Shown here: piece after piece, positions 7,816-15,450 of the stretch | Numbering within the stretch: the first letter of the stretch is position 1 | Layout: each line of letters opens with the position of its first letter | Assembly (NCBI RefSeq): GCF_011189575.1 | Contig: NZ_PUJW01000030.1 | Span: 1-31,803, forward strand | DNA length: 31,803 nt | Direction of reading: 5' to 3' | From: Photorhabdus cinerea | GTDB lineage: Bacteria; Pseudomonadota; Gammaproteobacteria; Enterobacterales; Enterobacteriaceae | The notes under the pieces: model-generated | What the model was told of the DNA's origin: nothing | Seen by the model: only the letters and a program-made list of their open reading frames with translations | Databases searched by the model: none | Position numbers and translations under genes: made by a program

Positions 7816-8817
7816 TTGAAACAGAAAATTAATTTTGGGGTAATCTATATTGGGTGTTTTAGTTTAATCATTCCACTATCTTCCTTTGCCGCTCCAGCTA
7901 CCTTTGAACAAGCTAAAGTTGAACTGCGTAACCGCATATACCACGATCAATTTAAGTCAGAGGAAGGGACACTTTATTGTGGCTGTCATTGGCAATGGAC
8001 AGGTAAGAGCGGTGGGCATGTAATTCTTCCTTCGTGTGGTTATCAAGTCAGGTCACAACAGAATCGTGCTGAACGGATTGAATGGGAACATATTGTTCCT
8101 GCCTGGGTTTTTGGTCATCAGCGACAATGTTGGAAAAATGGCGGGAGGAAAAATTGTGTCTCTTCAGATCCTGTTTTCAGGTCAATGGAATCTGATATGT
8201 ATAATTTGGCTCCATCAATTGGGGAGGTTAATGGTGATCGTAGTAATTTCAGTTATGGAATGTTACCGAAAAGTATGCCGAATGTTTATGGTCGTTGTAC
8301 CAGTAAAGTTGATTTTAAATCTCGAACGTTCGAACCTAGAGATGGGGTAAAAGGGCAGGTAGCTCGGATTAATTTTTATATGCACGATCGCTACAATCTT
8401 TCTATGTCCCGCCAGCAGCAACAATTATTTATGGCTTGGGATCGTCAGTATCCACCGAGTAAATGGGAACGGGAGAGAGATAATCGGATTGCCAGTATTA
8501 TGGGGCATCATAATCCTTTTGTTACCGGTGAGCAGAAATGGGAGTTGTGGCATAAGAACTCTGCTGCTGGTATTCCACAAGAAGAGCAAAGAAAAAGGGT
8601 GGGAAACAATAACCAAACAGATAGCAGGAAAAAACTGACGTCATCAGATACACCACGTACAGGATTAATTAAAGGCAATAACAATAGCAAAATTTATCAT
8701 TTCTCCCATTGTTCGGGGTATAAGATGATTATGGAGAAAAATGCCATTTATTTTAAAACAGAAACTGAGGCAAAAAATGCCGGTTTTCACCTCGCTCAAA
8801 ATTGTAAGGGTACTTAA
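7816..8817 (+). CDS. endA: Secreted endonuclease I with an additional C-terminal domain
   Basis: Periplasmic or secreted nuclease that cuts double-stranded DNA. A signal peptide is visible at 1-26 (hydrophobic IYIGCFSLIIPL, then SSFAA). The endonuclease I domain runs from about 30 to 235, with metal/active-site segment WEHIVPAW (H92) and the paired motif SDMYNLAPSIGEVNGDRSNF (127-145). Cysteines at C55, C57, C74, C105 and C114 are in family positions. E. coli EndA ends near residue 235; here about 100 residues follow, namely a polar linker (240-283) and a compact segment 284-330 (IKGNNNSKIYHFSHCSGY ... AGFHLAQNC) with possible metal ligands H295, H298, C299 and C330. Start is TTG with TAGGAT 6-7 nt upstream; no better start keeps the signal peptide. 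Confidence 0.93.
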   Translation: MKQKINFGVIYIGCFSLIIPLSSFAAPATFEQAKVELRNRIYHDQFKSEEGTLYCGCHWQWTGKSGGHVILPSCGYQVRSQQNRAERIEWEHIVPAWVFGHQRQCWKNGGRKNCVSSDPVFRSMESDMYNLAPSIGEVNGDRSNFSYGMLPKSMPNVYGRCTSKVDFKSRTFEPRDGVKGQVARINFYMHDRYNLSMSRQQQQLFMAWDRQYPPSKWERERDNRIASIMGHHNPFVTGEQKWELWHKNSAAGIPQEEQRKRVGNNNQTDSRKKLTSSDTPRTGLIKGNNNSKIYHFSHCSGYKMIMEKNAIYFKTETEAKNAGFHLAQNCKGT

Positions 8818-8868
8818 TAGAACAGATAATTAACTATCATTTTGTTCTGTCATAATCAGTATGATATT

Positions 8869-8925
8869 GCCACCATCCGGTGGAGAAGAGGGATCGCAGA
8901 TAGATTCCTTATTCCGGATGGTAAC
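8869..8925. other. Inverted repeat with two mutually exclusive hairpins
   Basis: ACCATCCGG (8872-8880) pairs with CCGGATGGT (8914-8922) across a 33-nt loop. The left arm can instead fold locally as CCACC (8870-8874), ATCC, GGTGG (8879-8883). No T-run follows. It lies 50 bp after endA and could be a 3' element or part of an unrecognised RNA. Confidence 0.5.
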
Positions 8926-9133
8926 AGAATACATCAATATCATAGAAACTAAACCTGTCACTGCATAAAAGCAGCTATATTAATAATGGATTAGCTTATG
9001 TTAATTAATATTCATCACTGTAAATATCAAGTTACACTATTTAATAAATGAAATTTCAAGGAAAAATAAACAGATAATACAGTCGATTATTCTTTAATAA
9101 AAACTCCCTGAGTTTCTTGCCATAAATTAAAAG

Positions 9134-9151
9134 TTGTCATTATACTGTCAT
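9134..9151 (+). promoter_or_regulatory. Pho box (PhoB binding site)
   Basis: TTGTCAT-TATA-CTGTCAT: two 7-bp direct repeats with a 4-bp AT spacer. It differs from the PhoB consensus CTGTCAT-N4-CTGTCAT at one base. E. coli phoH is a known PhoB target. Here the box lies 265 bp before the start codon, so a long leader is implied; the -10 downstream is weak. Confidence 0.75.
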
Positions 9152-9223
9152 GATGATTCGTTAGTTTTCACTAAACAGAAATAATTGCGAATAACGTTAA
9201 TAATAGAGGTGTTAACTGTATTT

Positions 9224-9248
9224 CCGGTGGGAGGGATTTGAACTTGCA
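9224..9248 (-). other. tRNA 3'-end-like fragment
   Basis: CCGGTGGGAGGGATTTGAAC on the plus strand reads like the complement of a tRNA acceptor and T-loop (GTTCAAATCC). The T-stem does not pair properly and no anticodon or D-arm follows, so it is at best a decayed remnant, perhaps of an old integration site. Confidence 0.25.
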
Positions 9249-9338
9249 ATAATATCAGAACCGATAAGGTGTGTGGTGATTTTATTACCGTTTTTTATGA
9301 GATTAAATGAACTGAAAGGGAGCGATTATCTTTTTGAA

Positions 9339-9362
9339 ATGATGTAGTTAATGATGTAGTTA
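9339..9362 (+). repeat. Perfect 12-bp tandem duplication in the phoH leader
   Basis: ATGATGTAGTTA occurs twice in a row (9339-9350 and 9351-9362), 54 bp before the phoH start codon. Confidence 0.8.
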
Positions 9363-9416
9363 TTGATCGGTGATATGACACCACATGGGTGAAAACAACG
9401 ATAAGGTGCTACTGCT

Positions 9417-10208
9417 ATGAGTAGACAGAAAGCAGCGATTAAATCACGTCGAGAAGCAAAACGGATTATGAAAAGGGATTTGCGTCATCAACGTTACCGA
9501 GATGATGACAACGTGACCTCTTTGGTGCAACTCGGCGGCGTAGAAGCCATAGGTATGGCACGTGACAACCGGGATACTTCGGAGATCTTACCACGGACCG
9601 AAACTCAATATCGTTATATGCGCGCTATAACTTATAAGAAACTGATTATTGCTAATGGGGAGGCAGGTTGTGGTAAGACTTTTATCGGTGCTGCAATGGC
9701 AGCAGAGGCATTGATTAATAAAGAAGTCGATAGGATCATTGTCACCCGACCTGTATTACAGGCAGACGAAGATCTTGGTTTTCTGCCCGGAGATATAGCT
9801 GAAAAATTTGCGCCTTATTTCCGGCCTGTGTATGACGTTTTAGTAAAACGTATGGGGGCGTCATTTCTGCAATATTGTTTGCGACCTGAAATTGGCAAAG
9901 TAGAAATTGCCCCTTTTGCCTATATGCGGGGCAGAACATTTGAAAATGCATTTGTGATCTTGGATGAAGCGCAGAATGTTACGGTCAACCAGATGAAAAT
10001 GTTTCTGACCCGGCTTGGAGAAAATGTGACGGTAATTGTAAATGGTGATGTGAGTCAGTGTGATTTGCTTGCCGGAGTGGTTTCAGGATTAAGGGATGCA
10101 CTGGAAAGATTTTCAGATGATGAAACCGTCAGTGTTATCCATTTTAATCAAGAGGATTGCGTTCGTTCTCAATTGTGCCAGAAGGCGTTATTGGCTTACA
10201 GTGAATAA
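9417..10208 (+). CDS. phoH: Phosphate-starvation-inducible ATPase PhoH
   Basis: Cytoplasmic P-loop ATPase of the PhoH family. 263 residues. Walker A GEAGCGKT (81-88), Walker B VILDEAQN (D183-E184), and strongly conserved blocks IIVTRPVLQADEDLGFLPGD and FLTRLGENVTVIVNGD. The basic N-terminus (SRQKAAIKSRREAKRIMKRD) matches the E. coli PhoH form rather than YbeZ. The ribosome site AAGGTG lies 9 nt before ATG. The Pho box at 9134 supports PhoB control. The biochemical role in the phosphate response is not settled for the family; an RNA-related activity has been proposed. It is followed by its own terminator and no operon partner. Confidence 0.95.
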   Translation: MSRQKAAIKSRREAKRIMKRDLRHQRYRDDDNVTSLVQLGGVEAIGMARDNRDTSEILPRTETQYRYMRAITYKKLIIANGEAGCGKTFIGAAMAAEALINKEVDRIIVTRPVLQADEDLGFLPGDIAEKFAPYFRPVYDVLVKRMGASFLQYCLRPEIGKVEIAPFAYMRGRTFENAFVILDEAQNVTVNQMKMFLTRLGENVTVIVNGDVSQCDLLAGVVSGLRDALERFSDDETVSVIHFNQEDCVRSQLCQKALLAYSE

Positions 10209-10218
10209 TCCGAGGAAT

Positions 10219-10262
10219 ACGCCGTTGAGAGTTTTTGAAAAAACATCTCACGGCGTTGCTTT
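10219..10262 (+). terminator. Terminator of phoH
   Basis: ACGCCG-T-TGAGA (10219-10230) pairs with TCTCA-CGGCGT (10246-10256), 11 bp with one bulged T; GCTTTCATCGTTT follows. Confidence 0.7.
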
Positions 10263-10336
10263 CATCGTTTAATTCTGGTCGTATTATGTTTATAATTAAC
10301 TATTTTTTTGATAAAGATATTTAAATTAATAATATT

Positions 10337-10443
10337 CTTATTATCTTATTATCTTATTATCTTATTATCTTATTATCTTATTATCTTATTATCTTATTAT
10401 CTTATTATCTTATTATCTTATTATCTTATTATCTTATTATCTT
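10337..10443. repeat. Tandem repeat of the octamer CTTATTAT, 13.4 copies
   Basis: Thirteen perfect copies of an 8-bp unit (10337-10440) plus a partial CTT. It lies 180 bp upstream of the NRPS start codon. On the minus strand each unit reads GATAATAA, so GATAAT recurs every 8 bp. Perfect identity implies recent slippage and probable copy-number variation between strains. It is noncoding, so variation would alter promoter or leader spacing rather than reading frame. Confidence 0.95.
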
Positions 10444-10622
10444 TGTTCTTTTGTTAATGGAAATGAGGTTTGTGTTAAATATCACTTATCATATTATACT
10501 TATAATGAGTGATATTTTATGTTGTGTGATGATGGTTGGAGTTAATTTTATGTATTTATTGGTATGGCATAGAGAATTAAATTATCAGATTGTATAGAAT
10601 AAATTTATTATAAGAATAGCCA

Positions 10623-13600
10623 GTGATAATTTCACCAGTTGCAACGTCATCAGTTAAACATATTTTCTCAGGTATTGATTCAATAAACTTGGATACTATT
10701 ATTATGCAAAATTCGCCGATAAATAGAAATGGTTTATTATATGAAAAATCAGGAAAGTCTCATGAGCTTATTATGGCTTTTGGTCTTGATGTCGATTTGC
10801 CTAAAAGTAACCCATTTGAGAGTTGCCAATATGATGAATATCAGGTGAAATTGCCTGCAAAGTTGACGGATGCGTTACGCTTGCAAGCTGATCAATCAGG
10901 TGTTGATTTAACGAGTTTATGTCATCTTGCCTGGGGAATAGTATTAGCAAAATACAGTGTACAGCAGCAAGTCATTACTGGCACATTACAATATTATCAA
11001 TCCGGCTTCGGTATTTTACCCCTGTTTCTGGACATTGAAGAAAAAAGTGTGATCGATGTATTACTGAGTGTCAATGAATATTTATCACAATTGTTAATAG
11101 TTCCCACTGATATCTATTCTACAACATCGGAGTTTACTGCCCTTATTTACCATCAATATCATCATAATAGGATTGAGCATGGTGATGAGATTAATGTTCC
11201 ATTAATGTTGATTATTAATGATGATGGCAATAATTTAAAATTGACAACCCGGCTGCTCGCAATGTCCAGAATTTCAGCTTTACAGTTGTCTGGTTATTTG
11301 CAACAAACATTACAACAATTGGTTTGGGTATTAAGCGAACAACCCACAATCGCTGTGAGTCAATTGAATATTCTGCCATCGGCTGAACGAAGATTATTAC
11401 TGGAAACCTGGAATGCAACACAAACCGAATATCCAACAGAATGTTGTGTCCATCATCTGTTTGAACAGCAAGTTGCCGCTTCACCGGACGCTACCGCACT
11501 GATATTTTCGGGGGAAAAATTGAGTTATGCGGAGTTGAATCGACAGGCAAATCAGCTGGCACATTATCTGATCATGAATGGGGTAGTACCTGACAGTTTG
11601 GTTGCTCTTTGTGTTGAACGAAGTCCAGTAATGATCATTGGCTTACTTGCTATTTTGAAAGCGGGTGGTGGTTATGTGCCACTTGATCCCGATTATCCAC
11701 CAGAAAGATTGAGTTATATTCTGGAAGATGCAAAGCCCGTGTTGGTATTACATGATATTGCTGGTGGAGCAGCATTAAAAAATTATTTTGAAACGGCAAA
11801 TAATAATCTGGATATTGATCAGTTATCACTAACGGATTTATCACAGGAAAATCCTGATGTAGCAGAATTAACTGCTCATCATCTGGCATATGTCATTTAC
11901 ACATCAGGATCAACAGGGAAACCTAAAGGCGTTATGGTTGAACAGGGTAATGTTGTTAATTTCTTACTGACCATGACGGATAAGCTATTATTTTCAGAAC
12001 AGGAAAGCGTTCTGTTTTCCACTACCATATCGTTTGATATTGTTGCAGTGGAAATATATTTGCCTTTGATTAATGGCGCTACGGTTTTTATCGCGCCTAA
12101 GAAATTATTCCTGAATAAAGAAGCGTTAATAAAGACTATCACTGATAATCAGATCACGATGATTCAAGCAACACCTTCTACTTATAATTTGGTGACAGAT
12201 GAGGGACAGGCTTTTTTTAAAGGTGTAAAAATATTGTGTGGTGGAGAAATAATGCCAACTAGTTTGGTCGGTAAATTATCTGAAAATAGCCGCGATATTT
12301 GGAATTTATATGGGCCAACAGAAACCGCGGTTTGGTCTACTGTTTACCATCTTGGTAGTGAAAACAGTGATAGGGGGAGTTCCGTATCGATAGGGAAACC
12401 TGTTGCAAATACGCGTATTTATCTGTTGGATAACCAACAACAACCAGTGCCTTTAGGTGCTATTGGCGAGATGTATATTGGCGGGGCTGGTGTGACGCGT
12501 GGTTATCTGAATCGTGCGGAACTGACAGCAGAACGCTTTTTAGCTGATCCTTTTAATCCACAACCGGGTTCCCGTATGTACCGTACTGGCGATTTGGTAC
12601 GTTATGCTCATGATGGAAATATTGAATATATTGGTCGAAATGACTTCCAGGTGAAAATTCGGGGCTTTCGTATTGAACTGGGTGAAATAGAAACGCGCAT
12701 CAATACGCATCCGTCTGTACTGGAATCAGTAGTTGTTATTACTGAAGGAGAAAGGGGGAATAAGGGATTAGTGGCTTATGTTGTTATTTCCCCTGAATTG
12801 GCAACTGCGCAGGTTTCAGAAACTTTACGTGATTATCTGTTATCTAGCCTGCCGGAATATATGGTACCCGCTGCCTTTGTGGTATTAGCGAATTTTCCAT
12901 TAACACCAAATGGCAAGCTTGACCGTAAAGCACTACCGGCTCCCAATGCTTCGGACTATCAACGGCAAAATTATGAAGCTCCACGAGGGGAAAAAGAATC
13001 TTTGTTGGCAGGAATTTGGGGTGAATTACTCGGATTTAAACATATTGGTCGCCATGATAATTTCTTTGCTCTCGGCGGTAACTCGTTGTTAGTCGTACAG
13101 CTTATAGGGCAGTTAAGAAAGCAAGAATATGTAGTACAACGGGAAGGAACACTGTTTTCCACGTCAATATTGTCTGAACAGGCATTAATGCTGGAAAAAG
13201 CAGACGATTCGCTAACAGTTCCGGCTAACTTGATTGATGTTGCATGTGAACGGATCACACCAGAAATGTTGCCACTGGTTGATATAAGTCAGGCAGATAT
13301 TGATATGTTGGTCAATCAAGTTCCGGGTGGGGTTAGCAATATTCAAGATATTTACGCTTTATCACCACTACAAGAGAGGTTTTTGTTTTACCACTTGATG
13401 GCGCAACGGGGTGATCCTTATCAAATGATGCTCCGAATGGCATTTAATGATCGCAACAGTCTGGATACCTATATTGACGCTATGCAGCAGATGATTAACC
13501 GTCACGATATTTTACGTACTGCTTTTTTTGTTGAAGGATTGGCTTGTGGCCCGGTTCAGGTGGTACTCAGAAATGTACCATTGCAGGTAATAGAGGTGAC

Positions 13601-15341
13601 GCTTTCTGCAACATCAACGGATTCCTTTATTGAACAGCTCGTTGCGTATCACACTATTTCTGATCATCGGTTGGTACTGCATGATGCACCATTACTGCGC
13701 TTGATTGTGGCACGAGAACCTGGTAGTGAACGCTGGCTGGCTCAGGAAATTATTCATCACTTGCTGGCAGATCATACGACACAGGAAGTCATGCATCGTG
13801 AGATAGGTTGTTTTCTATTCGGTCAAGGAAGCTTGCTGCCAGAAACTGTGCCGTATCGTAATTTGATTGCTCATTCTCGCCAGGTAAATGAGAGTAAAGC
13901 TTATGAATCCTATTTCCGCCAGATATTGGCAGATATTGATGGGCCTACCGTGCCATTTAGTTTTTATGATTCCATGTTGGGGGATGAGCCGCTTGATGAA
14001 TATTATATTGAGTTACCAATGGAATTGAATAAAACCTTACGAGATCTGGCTTGCCGGTACAAGGTTAGTTTGGCCAGTTTGGTTCATTTGGGTTGGGGGC
14101 TGGTGTTGGCAAAAAGCAGTGAACGGCAGCAGGTTGTGGCGGGTACCGTACTGCTTGGACGTATGGGTAGTGACACGGGGGCGGAACGGAGCGTAGGGCT
14201 GTTTATTAACTTTTTGCCATTACGGATGGATATTGATGAACAGAGTGTGACAGATACGTTAATCCAAACCCATGAGCGTTTATCGCAACTGCTTGCTTAT
14301 GAGCATATCCCATTGACGGATGTGCAGCGTTGCAGTGGTGTGTCTGCACTGGCCCCGCTGTTTTCATCCCTTATCAATTACCGTCATCGTAGTCTAATCG
14401 ATAGGGAACAACCTGCTTTGCCCAATTGGCCTAATGTGGAGATTTTGGGAATAGATGAAAGGTGTAACTACCCAGTGATTCTCTCGGTAGAAGATGATGG
14501 TGATAGCTTAGGATTAACCGCGCAGGTCGTGGTGACGGCTCCGCTTTCTGCTGCCCGTTTATGTGACTATGTCCAGCAAGCGTTCGAACAGTTGGCTTGG
14601 GCGCTAAATGAGCAACCGACACAACCTATATCTCACCTTAATGTCTTACCTCCGGATGAACTTGCATTACTGCAGGGAAGGGAGCGAACTCAGACGGAGG
14701 ATCGCGGTGGTGATGTAGCTGGTTATGATGATGACGACAATATTGAATATATTGGATGCCATGATCATCAAGTTAAAATCTGGGGTTTTCATACTGAGTT
14801 ACGGGAAATTGAGGGATTACTGGAAGCGTACAAGGGTATTCATCAGGCGGTGGTGATTACCAGAAACGATATCGGGGGTAGCTTATGTTTAGTGGCTTAT
14901 CTCATGTTGTTTGAGGGTTTTTCTGATGAAAATCTGGTCAAAAAATTGCGGCATTATCTCTGTCAACATCTTCCGCCGCATATGATACCCGTGGCTTATG
15001 TGGTACTCGAATCTTTACCGCTAATGCCAAACGGTAAAGTAGATCGAAAAGCCTTATCTCATTCTGATTCATCTACTTATCGACATTCGCATTATGAGCA
15101 GCCAGAAAATGAGCTTGAAGAGATGTTAGCCAGGATATGGAGCGAACTTCTCGCCGTTGATAAGGTAAGTCGAAACGATAATTTCTTCGACTTAGGTGGG
15201 CAGTCATTATTGGTTGTAAGATTTGTATTCAGGTTACAAGAGGAGACAGGGTTCCTTTTGCCATTCTCATTTGTTTTCAAAAACCCGGTACTCAGCGATC
15301 TTGCTGATAACATTAGCATCTCTTTGGTTAAGAAAAGGTAG
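10623..15341 (+). CDS. Nonribosomal peptide synthetase with incomplete modules (partial C - A - T - C - A remnant - T)
   Basis: 1572 residues. 51-250: only the C-terminal lobe of a condensation domain, without HHxxxDG. 260-775: complete adenylation domain with YTSGSTGKPKGV (426), NLYGPTETA (561), YRTGDL (653), QVKIRGFRIELGEIE and NGKLDRKAL (763). T domain LGGNS with S821. 905-1335: condensation domain, active site HHLLADH (1045-1051) instead of HHxxxDG. 1360-1475: only the C-terminal subdomain of a second A domain (GGDVAGY aligning with TGDLVRY, then NIEYIGCHDHQVKIWGF, NGKVDRKAL). Second T domain LGGQS, S1528. No thioesterase. GTG 10623 has no good ribosome site; ATG 10704 (M28) or 10773 (M51) are alternatives. 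Product unknown. The siderophore-reductase gene is convergent next door. Confidence 0.9.
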   Translation: MIISPVATSSVKHIFSGIDSINLDTIIMQNSPINRNGLLYEKSGKSHELIMAFGLDVDLPKSNPFESCQYDEYQVKLPAKLTDALRLQADQSGVDLTSLCHLAWGIVLAKYSVQQQVITGTLQYYQSGFGILPLFLDIEEKSVIDVLLSVNEYLSQLLIVPTDIYSTTSEFTALIYHQYHHNRIEHGDEINVPLMLIINDDGNNLKLTTRLLAMSRISALQLSGYLQQTLQQLVWVLSEQPTIAVSQLNILPSAERRLLLETWNATQTEYPTECCVHHLFEQQVAASPDATALIFSGEKLSYAELNRQANQLAHYLIMNGVVPDSLVALCVERSPVMIIGLLAILKAGGGYVPLDPDYPPERLSYILEDAKPVLVLHDIAGGAALKNYFETANNNLDIDQLSLTDLSQENPDVAELTAHHLAYVIYTSGSTGKPKGVMVEQGNVVNFLLTMTDKLLFSEQESVLFSTTISFDIVAVEIYLPLINGATVFIAPKKLFLNKEALIKTITDNQITMIQATPSTYNLVTDEGQAFFKGVKILCGGEIMPTSLVGKLSENSRDIWNLYGPTETAVWSTVYHLGSENSDRGSSVSIGKPVANTRIYLLDNQQQPVPLGAIGEMYIGGAGVTRGYLNRAELTAERFLADPFNPQPGSRMYRTGDLVRYAHDGNIEYIGRNDFQVKIRGFRIELGEIETRINTHPSVLESVVVITEGERGNKGLVAYVVISPELATAQVSETLRDYLLSSLPEYMVPAAFVVLANFPLTPNGKLDRKALPAPNASDYQRQNYEAPRGEKESLLAGIWGELLGFKHIGRHDNFFALGGNSLLVVQLIGQLRKQEYVVQREGTLFSTSILSEQALMLEKADDSLTVPANLIDVACERITPEMLPLVDISQADIDMLVNQVPGGVSNIQDIYALSPLQERFLFYHLMAQRGDPYQMMLRMAFNDRNSLDTYIDAMQQMINRHDILRTAFFVEGLACGPVQVVLRNVPLQVIEVTLSATSTDSFIEQLVAYHTISDHRLVLHDAPLLRLIVAREPGSERWLAQEIIHHLLADHTTQEVMHREIGCFLFGQGSLLPETVPYRNLIAHSRQVNESKAYESYFRQILADIDGPTVPFSFYDSMLGDEPLDEYYIELPMELNKTLRDLACRYKVSLASLVHLGWGLVLAKSSERQQVVAGTVLLGRMGSDTGAERSVGLFINFLPLRMDIDEQSVTDTLIQTHERLSQLLAYEHIPLTDVQRCSGVSALAPLFSSLINYRHRSLIDREQPALPNWPNVEILGIDERCNYPVILSVEDDGDSLGLTAQVVVTAPLSAARLCDYVQQAFEQLAWALNEQPTQPISHLNVLPPDELALLQGRERTQTEDRGGDVAGYDDDDNIEYIGCHDHQVKIWGFHTELREIEGLLEAYKGIHQAVVITRNDIGGSLCLVAYLMLFEGFSDENLVKKLRHYLCQHLPPHMIPVAYVVLESLPLMPNGKVDRKALSHSDSSTYRHSHYEQPENELEEMLARIWSELLAVDKVSRNDNFFDLGGQSLLVVRFVFRLQEETGFLLPFSFVFKNPVLSDLADNISISLVKKR

Positions 15342-15371
15342 GGATGGAATAAGGGTATTGAATAAACCTGT

Positions 15372-15418
15372 GGGAACACGCCGTTGGCGTTTTGCTGGCG
15401 TGATCCCTTGAGTTTTTC
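15372..15418 (+). terminator. Terminator of the NRPS gene
   Basis: GGGAACACGCC (15372-15382) pairs with GGCGTGATCCC (15397-15407) with one mismatch; TTGAGTTTTTC follows. It lies between two convergent genes but is T-rich only on the plus-strand side. Confidence 0.75.
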
Positions 15419-15450
15419 ACTCATCAGTATTTAGTGGCTGATGTTATGTA

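Larger units (their letters stand above)
8818..9416. other. Intergenic region upstream of phoH
   Basis: 599 bp without a credible ORF. It contains an inverted repeat with two alternative foldings (8869-8925), a Pho box (9134-9151), a tRNA-like fragment (9224-9248) and a 12-bp perfect tandem duplication (9339-9362). Confidence 0.7.
10209..10622. other. Intergenic region between phoH and the NRPS gene
   Basis: 414 bp, AT-rich. It holds the phoH terminator, the octamer tandem array (10337-10443) and about 180 bp before the NRPS start. I find no confident promoter hexamers and no strong ribosome site. Confidence 0.6.

Noticed and set aside
9224..9248. Functional tRNA gene upstream of phoH
   Set aside because: Only the T-loop and acceptor resemble a tRNA; the T-stem does not pair, and no D-arm or anticodon arm follows.
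10337..10443. CRISPR-like or coding tandem array
   Set aside because: Units are 8 bp with no spacers, and stop codons (TAA on the minus strand) occur in repeat frames, so it is a simple noncoding tandem repeat.
12971..13258. 95-residue minus-strand ORF inside the NRPS gene, and similar antisense frames in other genes
   Set aside because: Shadows of well-supported coding sequence, with no ribosome site or family match.
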